From: JBOGUF01 sp050696075
GTDB lineage: Bacteria > Chloroflexota > Chloroflexia > Thermomicrobiales > UBA6265
Length of the DNA: 11,635 nucleotides
Direction of reading: 5' to 3'
NCBI GenBank assembly: GCA_050696075.1
Contig: JBOGUF010000141.1
Location: 1-11,635, forward strand
Shown: piece by piece, positions 1 through 6,836 of the stretch
How positions within the stretch are numbered: position 1 is the stretch's first letter
How the letters are laid out: each line of letters opens with the position of its first letter
Notes under the pieces: generated by a model
What the model was told of the DNA's origin: nothing
Databases searched by the model: none
The model's input: only the letters and a program-made list of their open reading frames with translations
Program-made: the position numbers and the translations under genes

Positions 1-48
1 GGTCAGGGCGAGCACGACTTGCCGTCCCTGACCCCCGACCCCTGACCC
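1..48. repeat. Heptanucleotide repeat island with inverted repeat, left window edge
   Basis: Three consecutive 7-bp units lie at 28-48 (CTGACCC, CCGACCC, CTGACCC). An 8-bp inverted repeat (GGTCAGGG at 1-8, CCCTGACC at 26-33, 17-nt loop) overlaps them. The element sits 13 bp beyond the stop codon of the secreted protein at 62-1099, where it could act as a transcription terminator for that gene. There is no T-tract, so intrinsic termination is uncertain. The window begins inside it, so its full extent is unknown. The 7-bp period matches three other islands in the window although the unit sequence differs. Confidence 0.6.
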
Positions 49-61
49 CTCGTCGGCACTC

Positions 62-1099
62 TTACGCGGCCGGCGACGCGACCGGCTCGACCGGCTCCGG
101 CGCCGTGATCGTAATCTGCGTCACCATCCCCTTGACGGCGTGCGGCACGCCATCCGGCGCCGGGATGAAGCAGACCAGCGTGTAAACGCCTGGCTCCAGC
201 CCCACCAGCGCCATGTCGCCCTGCTGGCCCGGCTCGAAGAAGCTAGCGCCGATGAACTCCCCGGTCTCGAAGATCGATTCGTCCTCCGCCTCGATGGCGG
301 CGATCACGGTCTCCGTCGTCACGTCCTCAGGGAACCGGAAGACCACGATCTCGTGCGGCTCTACCCCGGCGTTGATGCCATGCAACATCAGCACCTCGGG
401 CTGCACGATCGACGACACGTTGGGGATAAAGGCATACTCATCATCCGGGCCGCCCATCGTCACACCGACGACCGCGGTGTCACCCTCGGGCGCTGGCGTC
501 AGGGTCTCGAAGCCGTCGAGCTTCCAGTAGCCCTCCTCCTCGACCAGCCACCAGGTCTCGCTGACCGCCTGGTACCGGGACTGGAAGTAGTCGACCTGCG
601 CACTGATGCGACCGTCGGCGTAGGTCTCGACGTCGCTGATCTGGACGTCAGTGAAGACCGTCCCTTCGAGGAAGCCGCCGGCCAGCACGTCGTACGGATT
701 GTCGGTGCCGAAGATCGACATCAGCCCGTTCGTCGTGAACAGCGCCACCGTCGCCTCATAGTTGCCGCCATTGAGGCAGTTGACGATGTTCATGACCGCC
801 GCCGTGGCCGCATCAGTCGTGGCCTCGTCGGCTGGGGTCCCTTCCGGCGCGGCCGCTTCGGCAACCGGCGATGCGGCCCCCTCCATCGCCGACATGTCGT
901 GCTCAGCGACCGGCGACGCCTCGTCCATCGGAGTCGGCGAACCGGGCGGCAGCGCCGGTGCGTCGCACTCGCCGGCAACCGGCGAGGCCTCCTGGGCGAT
1001 CGCCACCGAGGCCCGGCTCATCGAAAAGCCGAACAGAGCTAAGAGCGCAACCGCGATCAATAGCGCCCGCGGCGCCGTGCTTCTGGTACGGCGTGACAT
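62..1099 (-). CDS. Secreted NTF2-like + cupredoxin-like protein with complete putative type-1 copper ligand set
   Basis: The start is ATG at 1099, chosen because GGAGGAGGG (1105-1113) lies 5 nt upstream; this gives 345 residues. Residues 1-36 form a Sec-type signal peptide (SRR n-region, hydrophobic stretch about 12-25, AIA/Q near the cleavage site), with no lipobox Cys. Residues 37-96 are a low-complexity linker with recurring ASPVA units, a style common in Thermomicrobia exported proteins. Residues about 97-200 look NTF2/SnoaL-like (CLNGGNYEATVALFTTN, then WWLVEEEGYWKLDGF). Residues about 220-333 look like a cupredoxin domain: His249 in EPHEIVV, then Cys310-x9-His320-x4-Met325, a spacing close to that of blue-copper oxidases and copper nitrite reductases. 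Cys45 and Cys108 have counterparts in the paralogue at 6837-7892 and might pair. Domain recognition is from motifs only. Copper binding and function are inferred; redox partner or scaffold roles are equally possible. Confidence 0.85.
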   Translation of the reverse strand: MSRRTRSTAPRALLIAVALLALFGFSMSRASVAIAQEASPVAGECDAPALPPGSPTPMDEASPVAEHDMSAMEGAASPVAEAAAPEGTPADEATTDAATAAVMNIVNCLNGGNYEATVALFTTNGLMSIFGTDNPYDVLAGGFLEGTVFTDVQISDVETYADGRISAQVDYFQSRYQAVSETWWLVEEEGYWKLDGFETLTPAPEGDTAVVGVTMGGPDDEYAFIPNVSSIVQPEVLMLHGINAGVEPHEIVVFRFPEDVTTETVIAAIEAEDESIFETGEFIGASFFEPGQQGDMALVGLEPGVYTLVCFIPAPDGVPHAVKGMVTQITITAPEPVEPVASPAA

Positions 1100-1144
1100 C
1101 CGATCCCTCCTCCGTCTCATCCGGACAACCGAACAATCATCATC

Positions 1145-1318
1145 CCGGCCCACGCGCGGGTGTTCCGCGTGGCCGGGGCGCAAGTCCCCCTTCGGGGACG
1201 GAACGCCACTGTCCCGAGGCGAAACATCGCCTCAAAGCGCACGTGTGCCGCAAACCGTGTGCCCCCGGTTGCGTGGGCGCCAGGGTTACCTGGGAGCCTC
1301 GCTAGCGTACCGCAAACC
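1145..1318 (-). promoter_or_regulatory. Hairpin-rich leader/intergenic interval upstream of the secreted protein
   Basis: The 293 bp between the start at 1099 and the end of the nuclease gene at 1393 hold no gene. They hold four compact inverted repeats. 1145-1176 has an 11-bp stem with one bulged base. 1184-1199 has a 6-bp stem with a 4-nt loop. 1216-1233 has a perfect 7-bp stem with an AACA loop. 1280-1293 has a 5-bp stem with a GTTA loop. Direct repeats are also present: CGTGTGC at 1242-1248 and 1256-1262, and GTRCCGCAAACC at 1245-1256 and 1307-1318. This could be a structured 5' leader, a small RNA or operator sites. I compared it by eye with cobalamin, glycine and cyclic-di-GMP riboswitches and could not make a convincing match. 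No clear -35/-10 pair was found. Confidence 0.35.
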
Positions 1319-1359
1319 TCCCGGCCGCGCTAGGCATTTGGCGCGACGCCTGTGAACAT

Positions 1360-1385
1360 TCCCTGACATCTGGAGGGATCAGGGA
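1360..1385 (-). terminator. Weak hairpin after the peptidase-nuclease gene
   Basis: A perfect 7-bp inverted repeat (TCCCTGA at 1360-1366, TCAGGGA at 1379-1385, 12-nt loop) begins 7 nt past the TGA stop of the gene ending at 1393. The position fits an operon terminator. No T-run follows on the minus strand and the stem is short, so this is tentative. Confidence 0.3.
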
Positions 1386-1392
1386 CGCGGGA

Positions 1393-3555
1393 TCATGCGC
1401 CGAGCCCTCGGGCAAAGTCGATCTCGGCGGCCCACGCGGGATAGTCGACGAGCGGATTGCGATTGCCCTGCTTGGCGAAGATGGCCGCGTTGCGGTGCCG
1501 TTCGTACTCCTCGGGCGGCTCCTGCCGGTGCCATGCCAGCAGAATGGCGAGCCGATTCGCCTCGTATTCTTCCCGCGTCCGGTTGATCTCACCGGGGTAG
1601 CGGAGCAGAAAGTAGAGGGTCGCCCGCGCTGCTACCCCCTTGCCGTGGCTCGGCTCGAACCGGTTGCCGTCGGCCATGCCGCATCCCTGGCGCACCGCCT
1701 CGTCGAACCGCGGGAAATCGAAGTACGGGGTGTTGCGGCGAAAACTGTTGCAGCGTGACTCGCACGCGAAGAGGTGGTGGAGGTCGCCGCGCATCGGCTC
1801 GTCCTTCTCGAACCACGACTGCGGGACGACGTGTTCGCAGTTGTACGGCAGCAGCGCCTCCAGCAGATCCAGCGCTTCCCGCGTTTGGAGCGAGGTCGAT
1901 ACGGCTTCGGCGCCGAGCCGCTCGTGCAGCCGAGTCCGCCGTTCGTGCTCGATCCGCACGTCCTCGCGGATGAGCTCCTCCGGCTCGTATTCGTCGCCCG
2001 TGTAGATGCTCCGCAGCTTGCCGTTTGGCTGCACGTCCACCCACGGGTAGACGTGGAGACTCGGCTGGTAGCCGGGCCGTGTGACGTGGGTCGTGGTCAG
2101 AAGTTCGCTGAGCGCGGCGAAGAATCGCGCCCGCGACCGCCGACTGGGCAGATCGCGATAGTAGGCGTCGCGGTCCCGTTCGTCCGCGGCTTGATCGTAG
2201 TACGGCCGCCGCCGGCCGCGTTCGAGCTCGGCGAGAGCCTCGGCCAGCGCCCCGTCGTCGTCGGCTGGGCGCGCGGGCCGCGTGCCCGTCACCGAAACAG
2301 CGCTCGCGTCCGACACGACCGCATCCTGGGAAGCGATGATCGGCGATCCCAGGCGGACGCTCACCTGCAACGGGATCGACCATGTGGCGGCCGCGTCGGT
2401 CTGCATGCCGGCGGGCGACTCGTCTTGTCCCGTCCCCCCGACCTCGCCGGGAATCGGCGCCCCGCGCGGGGTCAACGCGGGCGCGGCCGCACCTGCGCCG
2501 AGAATGGCGCTCCCGGCCGTCCGCTCCGCGCCGTCCAACGCGTCGGCCAGGAGTCGTTGCTGGGTCGCCCCAAAACGCTGGCTCTGCACATGGCCGACGA
2601 TCCGGCTGATCCGCGCGCCCTCGTTCGCCTTCCACTTGACCCGGTGTTCGCCCATCTCCTCCGACCAGAGCCCGCCGCCAATCGCCAGGATGTTGCCGGC
2701 CGCGTCCCGCGCCGGCACCCCCGAATGGTGGAGCGCCACGAGTTCCCACTCGTCGTTGAAGACCGGCGAGCCGGAGGAGCCGGGGGCGGTGTCGGTCTTG
2801 TAGTGCAGGAAGTCTTGCAGCAGATCGACCACCTGGTTCTGGCGTAACGCGATCTGCTTCGGTTCCCCGTTGGGATGCTGGATGATATTGACGCACTCGC
2901 CCTTGATGATCTTGCCCTGCTGCACGATGAGGGGAACCCAGCCGTAGTCGCCGAGCAACCGGCCGGCGACCGCCTCGGGGCGCACGGCGACGAGGGTATA
3001 GTCGAGCCCGACGTCGGTCACGAAGAACGCATCCGGGTCCAGCGCGAACCGGATCGACGGCCGTAGCCGGCCGTCCTCGTCCTCCTCGTAGTCGAACTCG
3101 GCCTGGCTCGCCGCGGCCGTGCGGCTCGAATCGAGGACGTGGTTGTTCGTCAGCAGCAATCGCGGCGAGACCATCACCCCGGTGCCATAGCCCGCGACGA
3201 GGCCGCCGGAATCGCCGATCTCGATCCGGCAGATGCAGCGGCCGACGCGGGCGCCCTCGGTGAGAAAACGCGCCTCGATCAGGTCGCTGGTGCCGATGAT
3301 TCGTTCCAGGGCATTGAGCACCGGCGCGCCGCCGCTCTCCAGCGGACCCGCGGGTGTCGCTGGAATCTCCCCGCGCAGCACCTGCTCGGTCAGGACCGGC
3401 GGCAGCCCCTTCCGCTCCAACCGCATGCGGACGTGCTCGGGCGGGCTGGCCTCCAGGATCGCCCCCGCCTCGATCTTCGCTTCGGTCTCGGTCCGTTCGG
3501 GGGTGCGCTCTTCGTATCTCGCCTCACTGCGCGCCACTTGCTCGACGTCGAACAT
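1393..3555 (-). CDS. Trypsin-like serine peptidase - endonuclease I (EndA/NucM-type) fusion, putative nuclease effector
   Basis: The start is ATG at 3555, chosen because GAGGAGGT lies 5 nt upstream. The frame stays open to 4092, but that part overlaps the upstream gene and is spurious. Length is 720 residues. Residues 1-110 are charged and helical with no signal peptide. Residues about 105-325 are a chymotrypsin-fold peptidase with an intact triad: His139 (TNNHV), Asp185 (LDYTLV) and Ser261 (PGSSGSP), followed by ALHHSG. This framing recalls the V8/glutamyl endopeptidase side of the family; specificity is not established. Residues about 330-450 are an Ala/Gly/Pro-rich linker. Residues about 465-712 are an endonuclease I domain: CEHVVPQSWF with Glu574-His575, RGDLHHLF (Asp591, His593), CNSFRRNTPY (Asn603) and the family's C-terminal QGNRNPLVDYP. 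This is a His-Me-finger, metal-dependent DNase fold. EndA-family enzymes are usually exported; here there is no signal, so action inside the cell is inferred. It is the second gene of the operon, 26 bp behind the EAD1-peptidase gene. Confidence 0.93.
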   Translation of the reverse strand: MFDVEQVARSEARYEERTPERTETEAKIEAGAILEASPPEHVRMRLERKGLPPVLTEQVLRGEIPATPAGPLESGGAPVLNALERIIGTSDLIEARFLTEGARVGRCICRIEIGDSGGLVAGYGTGVMVSPRLLLTNNHVLDSSRTAAASQAEFDYEEDEDGRLRPSIRFALDPDAFFVTDVGLDYTLVAVRPEAVAGRLLGDYGWVPLIVQQGKIIKGECVNIIQHPNGEPKQIALRQNQVVDLLQDFLHYKTDTAPGSSGSPVFNDEWELVALHHSGVPARDAAGNILAIGGGLWSEEMGEHRVKWKANEGARISRIVGHVQSQRFGATQQRLLADALDGAERTAGSAILGAGAAAPALTPRGAPIPGEVGGTGQDESPAGMQTDAAATWSIPLQVSVRLGSPIIASQDAVVSDASAVSVTGTRPARPADDDGALAEALAELERGRRRPYYDQAADERDRDAYYRDLPSRRSRARFFAALSELLTTTHVTRPGYQPSLHVYPWVDVQPNGKLRSIYTGDEYEPEELIREDVRIEHERRTRLHERLGAEAVSTSLQTREALDLLEALLPYNCEHVVPQSWFEKDEPMRGDLHHLFACESRCNSFRRNTPYFDFPRFDEAVRQGCGMADGNRFEPSHGKGVAARATLYFLLRYPGEINRTREEYEANRLAILLAWHRQEPPEEYERHRNAAIFAKQGNRNPLVDYPAWAAEIDFARGLGA

Positions 3556-3560
3556 CGCGG

Positions 3561-3568
3561 ACCTCCTC
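3561..3568 (-). promoter_or_regulatory. Strong Shine-Dalgarno deciding the peptidase-nuclease start
   Basis: On the minus strand GAGGAGGT sits 5 nt before ATG at 3555, inside the 26-bp gap after the tandem TAA-TAG stops of the upstream gene. This fixes the start well inside the longer open frame that runs to 4092. It indicates strong, independent translation of the second operon gene. Confidence 0.85.
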
Positions 3569-3581
3569 GCGGCAGCTTCTA

Positions 3582-6500
3582 TTACAGCCAGATCGCGATG
3601 AGTATGGCGACGACGATGACAATGATGGGGGCCAACATGATCGCGAATATCTTGCCGACCAGGAGGGCATACGGCTTCAATGACCATGGTCGCGTCAAGA
3701 GGCCGCCAACGAACGGACCGAGCGGGATGGCGACGATGACAATCCACCCATCGGTGCCAATGAGTGCCTCCAGCGCGACCGCACAGAGCCAGACGGCAAT
3801 CGTGATCGCGATGCCCCACAGCAGGAGGCTCACCCGTGGACGCGACGGCGCCACGTCCGGCAGAAGGGCATACGTCCCCGTAACGTTCTGCGCCTGCGCC
3901 GGCGCGTCGATCGGCGTGACCGTAACGGTGAACGAGCGTTCCTGGGGCTCCGCCGCTGGCCCGCCGCCGGCGGCCGCCCGCGGCGTGAGCTGGATCGGGA
4001 CCGTGGCCTGCCCATGCGCCTCCACGATCACCCGACTCGTGTCGACGGCGACATCGAGCGCCCGGTCGCGGCTCGAGACCTCGATGGCACATTCGGCCGG
4101 CTGGCTCGCCTGGTTTTCGACGATGAGCCGCACCCGCCGGATCCCGCTGCCCTCGACCCGTTCCGGATCGAGCCGGACGCTGACGGCGGGCGGCGCCGGA
4201 ATGACGACCTCGCCCCGTGCCTCCCTCGGTTCCCCCTCGGGCGGTGCCAACCGGGCCCTGACCGTAAACGCGATCGCGCCGGCAGACCGCGGCTGGCGTG
4301 CCTGATCGAGGAGGGTGATGCGCAACGGCACGGCGATGGCTTCCCCTCGCGGAGGAAGCGCGTGCAAGGGACCGCCGACGATGTCCAGATCGAGGGCGTC
4401 GGACTCGTCGCGTGCATCGAGGACGACGTGGGCGGCCCGCGTGCCGCGATTCGTCAGGACCACGTCGATCTGGGCGTCATCGCCTCGCGGCGTGACGCGC
4501 TCCGGCTCGAGGCGCAGGTCGAAGTCGGCCGGCGGTGGCAGCCGCAGGTCGCCCTGAATCGTCACCGGGTCCCCCGCGGGCGCAACCGGCGTCACCACGA
4601 TCGTGAATGGGGTTGTTTGCGGGGCCGGATTCAGGCGCGATCGATCGTTGCAGGTGATCCGCACCGGCGCCCGCAGCACCTGGCGGGCGGGCACCTCCAC
4701 CCGCCCCCCATCGCCCCACGCGAAGCGCAGGGCGTTGACCCGATCGCTCGCCTGAAGCTCGACCACGATCGGGAACGCCGCGCGATTGCCCAGCACCACG
4801 CTCGCCTCTACCGTCGTGCCGTCCAACTCGACGACCTCCGGTTCGAGCACCGGAATATCGAGGGCGGGCACGTCGTAACGAAGCATCACGAACGCGGTCC
4901 GCATCGCCTCGGGTGGCGGCAGGTCGAGCGGCGGCGTCACCGCGAAGACCGTCGCCGTGACCGCGATCTGGTAGACTCCGGCGTCGCCCAGGCGAGGTTC
5001 CCGTGGACGGGCCGTGAAGGTCGTCTGCATCGATTGCCCGCCGTCCAAGGTCACCCGCGGCTCGGCAAACGCACACGCCAGCCGTTTCTCCTTCTCCTCG
5101 GCGGCGAGCGCGAGCGTCAGGCGGGCGTTGCCCGTGTTCCGCGGCCGGACCGTAACGACGCCGTCCAGCCTGCCCACGATCGGCTCCGGATCGTCTACGT
5201 CGAGCGCGAAGTCGACGACGGGCCCGACGACGAGGACGCCGTCGGCCGTTGCCGTCAAGCCCGGATCGTCGACCGAGGCGGCCGTGAGGACGAAGGCATA
5301 CTCGCCGACCGCGGCCGCCGTCGTGCGGGGCGGCTGGAACGTCAGCGCGACCACGATCGGGGTCGCGTTGCCGTCGGTGTTGGCCGGCGGGAAGACACGC
5401 TCCGTCGTCGCCGGCATCGCGACCCAGGTGGAATCGATGCCGGCGATTGCCAGTCGATACTCGTCGACGATGTCGCTGTGGTTGTAGAGCGCGCACTGAA
5501 TCGTCGCCCGCTTGCCGGGCGTGACTACTATCCGGGTCTCCTGCAATGCGACCACGAGTTTCGGACCCGTGTAGCTCTCGGCGGCGATCGTCTCCCCGAA
5601 CGCCACCCCGAGGCGATGGGACGACGAATCGGCCGTTGGCCGCGACCCCGGCTTGGGCGACGTGGCCGAGCCGTCGCGGCCTTGCAGGCGCGCGGCGATC
5701 AAACGGAACGGGACGCCCTGGTTGTACTCGGGCTTGTCGTCGCGGTCGAAGTTGGGGTCGCCGCTGTGGTGGAGCGCAATCAATTCCCAGTCGGCGCTGA
5801 AGCAGGGCGAACCGGACGACCCCGGCTCGGTGTTGGTGCGGTATCTGACGCGCGTGCCGTTCTCGTTGGGGCCGAGGATCGCGTCGGTGTCGAGCGCCAG
5901 TTTCAGCGGCGCGCCTTCCGGGTGCTGCACGATAAAGAGGGGTGTGCCTTCGACAAACTCGCGGGGTGCGGACGGGATGTCGATCCACTGCCGCGGCTCC
6001 GCGCCAGGCGTCCCGTCCACGCGCAAGAGCGCGAAGTCGAGCTCGTCGGGTTGGGGCGGCGCGTACGCGGCCGCCTGTCCGCGTTCGAACGGACTCGGCG
6101 GGCTGGCGTCGACCAACCAGTCGCGCGCGAGCCGATACCCCGTGCCGGGGTTGAGGACGCTGCCGTCGTTGAGCCGCTTGTAGTCGAACCGGAGGACGAC
6201 GTCGGTCGGTTGGGCGCCCCGTCCCTCGATCACCCGCTCCATCACATGGTAATTGGTCATGACGAGATCGCGACCGAGCAGGAACCCGGTGCCGGTGGTC
6301 TCGATCCCAGGAGAGCGGATCTCGACCTTGCAGATCTGCGCGCTGATCTCGCCGAGCCGGGTGAGGAAGGTCGTGACGTCGTGGAACGCGTTGGTGTGCC
6401 TGATCAGCTCTTCGAGGTTCGGCGTTGCCGGCGCAGAACCGGTCTCCTGGGCAAACGCGAAGAGCATCGGATTGCCGGGGTTCGACGCGCGGGCCGCCTC

Positions 6501-6701
6501 GACGAGCTCAGCGGTCCATCCCTCGCTCTCCGCCGCATCGACCAGTTCCTCGACCAGTTCCCTGAGGTTGTCGCCCAGGGTGATCTCGTCGAGCGACCGC
6601 CCGAGTCCGGTCCGCACCATCCGTCGCAACCGGCCAAGCGACGGAAAGGCATCGAGGAGGGCGTCGGTCAATTGGTCGTACTGCCCGCCCGTGAGCTTCA
6701 T
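3582..6701 (-). CDS. EAD1 - trypsin-like peptidase - Ig-like repeats - membrane anchor, putative conflict-system protease
   Basis: Length is 1039 residues; ATG at 6701 has a modest GGTGGA upstream. Residues 1-85 match effector-associated domain 1: DAFPSLGRLRRMV, a GxxLDEI/NLRELVEELV stretch, GWTAELVEAAR and SNPGNP. EADs are known from NTP-dependent bacterial conflict systems as small adaptor domains that pair an effector with a partner carrying the same EAD. Residues about 118-340 are a trypsin-like peptidase with an intact triad: His152 (TNYHV), Asp222 (LDFALL) and Ser296 (PGSSGSP), then ALHHSG as in the downstream gene. Residues about 380-945 contain about five beta-rich units of roughly 110 residues (near 380-495, 496-610, 611-720, 725-835, 838-945). 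Each has VxLxxxxxxV starts and LxVxNxG-like strands, of an Ig-like/CARDB-like kind. Residues 957-980, 985-1003 and 1013-1037 are hydrophobic and likely membrane-spanning. No signal peptide is seen, so the protease and repeats are predicted to be cytosolic and anchored from the C-terminus. It is the first gene of the operon with the peptidase-nuclease. Confidence 0.93.
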   Translation of the reverse strand: MKLTGGQYDQLTDALLDAFPSLGRLRRMVRTGLGRSLDEITLGDNLRELVEELVDAAESEGWTAELVEAARASNPGNPMLFAFAQETGSAPATPNLEELIRHTNAFHDVTTFLTRLGEISAQICKVEIRSPGIETTGTGFLLGRDLVMTNYHVMERVIEGRGAQPTDVVLRFDYKRLNDGSVLNPGTGYRLARDWLVDASPPSPFERGQAAAYAPPQPDELDFALLRVDGTPGAEPRQWIDIPSAPREFVEGTPLFIVQHPEGAPLKLALDTDAILGPNENGTRVRYRTNTEPGSSGSPCFSADWELIALHHSGDPNFDRDDKPEYNQGVPFRLIAARLQGRDGSATSPKPGSRPTADSSSHRLGVAFGETIAAESYTGPKLVVALQETRIVVTPGKRATIQCALYNHSDIVDEYRLAIAGIDSTWVAMPATTERVFPPANTDGNATPIVVALTFQPPRTTAAAVGEYAFVLTAASVDDPGLTATADGVLVVGPVVDFALDVDDPEPIVGRLDGVVTVRPRNTGNARLTLALAAEEKEKRLACAFAEPRVTLDGGQSMQTTFTARPREPRLGDAGVYQIAVTATVFAVTPPLDLPPPEAMRTAFVMLRYDVPALDIPVLEPEVVELDGTTVEASVVLGNRAAFPIVVELQASDRVNALRFAWGDGGRVEVPARQVLRAPVRITCNDRSRLNPAPQTTPFTIVVTPVAPAGDPVTIQGDLRLPPPADFDLRLEPERVTPRGDDAQIDVVLTNRGTRAAHVVLDARDESDALDLDIVGGPLHALPPRGEAIAVPLRITLLDQARQPRSAGAIAFTVRARLAPPEGEPREARGEVVIPAPPAVSVRLDPERVEGSGIRRVRLIVENQASQPAECAIEVSSRDRALDVAVDTSRVIVEAHGQATVPIQLTPRAAAGGGPAAEPQERSFTVTVTPIDAPAQAQNVTGTYALLPDVAPSRPRVSLLLWGIAITIAVWLCAVALEALIGTDGWIVIVAIPLGPFVGGLLTRPWSLKPYALLVGKIFAIMLAPIIVIVVAILIAIWL

Positions 6702-6760
6702 CGCGTCCGCTCCACCGCCGGCCGTGCGTTACGATGATGGTCTGCTCCTCAGGGACTGAT

Positions 6761-6799
6761 CCGTTTGCCCGCCGTTTGGCCCGTCACGCGTGCCGTCAC
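6761..6799 (-). promoter_or_regulatory. Two pairs of direct repeats upstream of the EAD1-protease operon
   Basis: On the plus strand CCGTTTG occurs at 6761-6767 and 6772-6778 (11-bp period). CCGTCAC occurs at 6781-6787 and 6793-6799 (12-bp period). Both periods are close to one helical turn, as in many operators. They lie 60-98 bp before the ATG at 6701, in the only intergenic space from which the operon could be transcribed. No binding protein is known; an operator role is an inference. Confidence 0.35.
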
Positions 6800-6812
6800 A
6801 GAGCAATGATTT

Positions 6813-6818
6813 ATTCTA
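6813..6818 (-). promoter_or_regulatory. Possible -10 element for the EAD1-protease operon
   Basis: TAGAAT on the minus strand lies in a short AT-rich patch (about 6807-6822) that stands out from the GC-rich surroundings. It falls between the stop of the upstream secreted-protein gene (6837) and the operon start (6701). A transcript from here would start near 6806 and carry the direct repeats at 6761-6799 in its leader. No recognisable -35 sits at 16-18 bp, so this is weak. Confidence 0.2.
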
Positions 6819-6836
6819 TCAGACGAAACGAGTCCC

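Noticed and set aside
1145..1318. Glycine, cobalamin or cyclic-di-GMP riboswitch
   Set aside because: Short fragments resemble consensus pieces (for example CCGAAGGGG and GGTAACC), but the other conserved elements are missing or out of order on either strand.
1589..2896. Long alternative minus-strand frame inside the peptidase-nuclease gene, and a 357-residue plus-strand frame at 1774-2847
   Set aside because: Both are Arg/Gly/Ala-rich shadows with no motifs, while the overlapping frame encodes intact protease and nuclease active sites.
3556..4092. N-terminal extension of the peptidase-nuclease to 4092
   Set aside because: It overlaps the 3' end of the upstream gene in another frame, reads as low-complexity Arg/Gly sequence, and a strong Shine-Dalgarno supports the ATG at 3555.
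4014..6737. A 907-residue open frame on the plus strand, antisense to the EAD1-protease gene
   Set aside because: It is dominated by Arg, Asp and His as expected for a complementary frame of a GC-rich gene, shows no domain motif, and the minus-strand frame has a complete triad, EAD1 and membrane helices.
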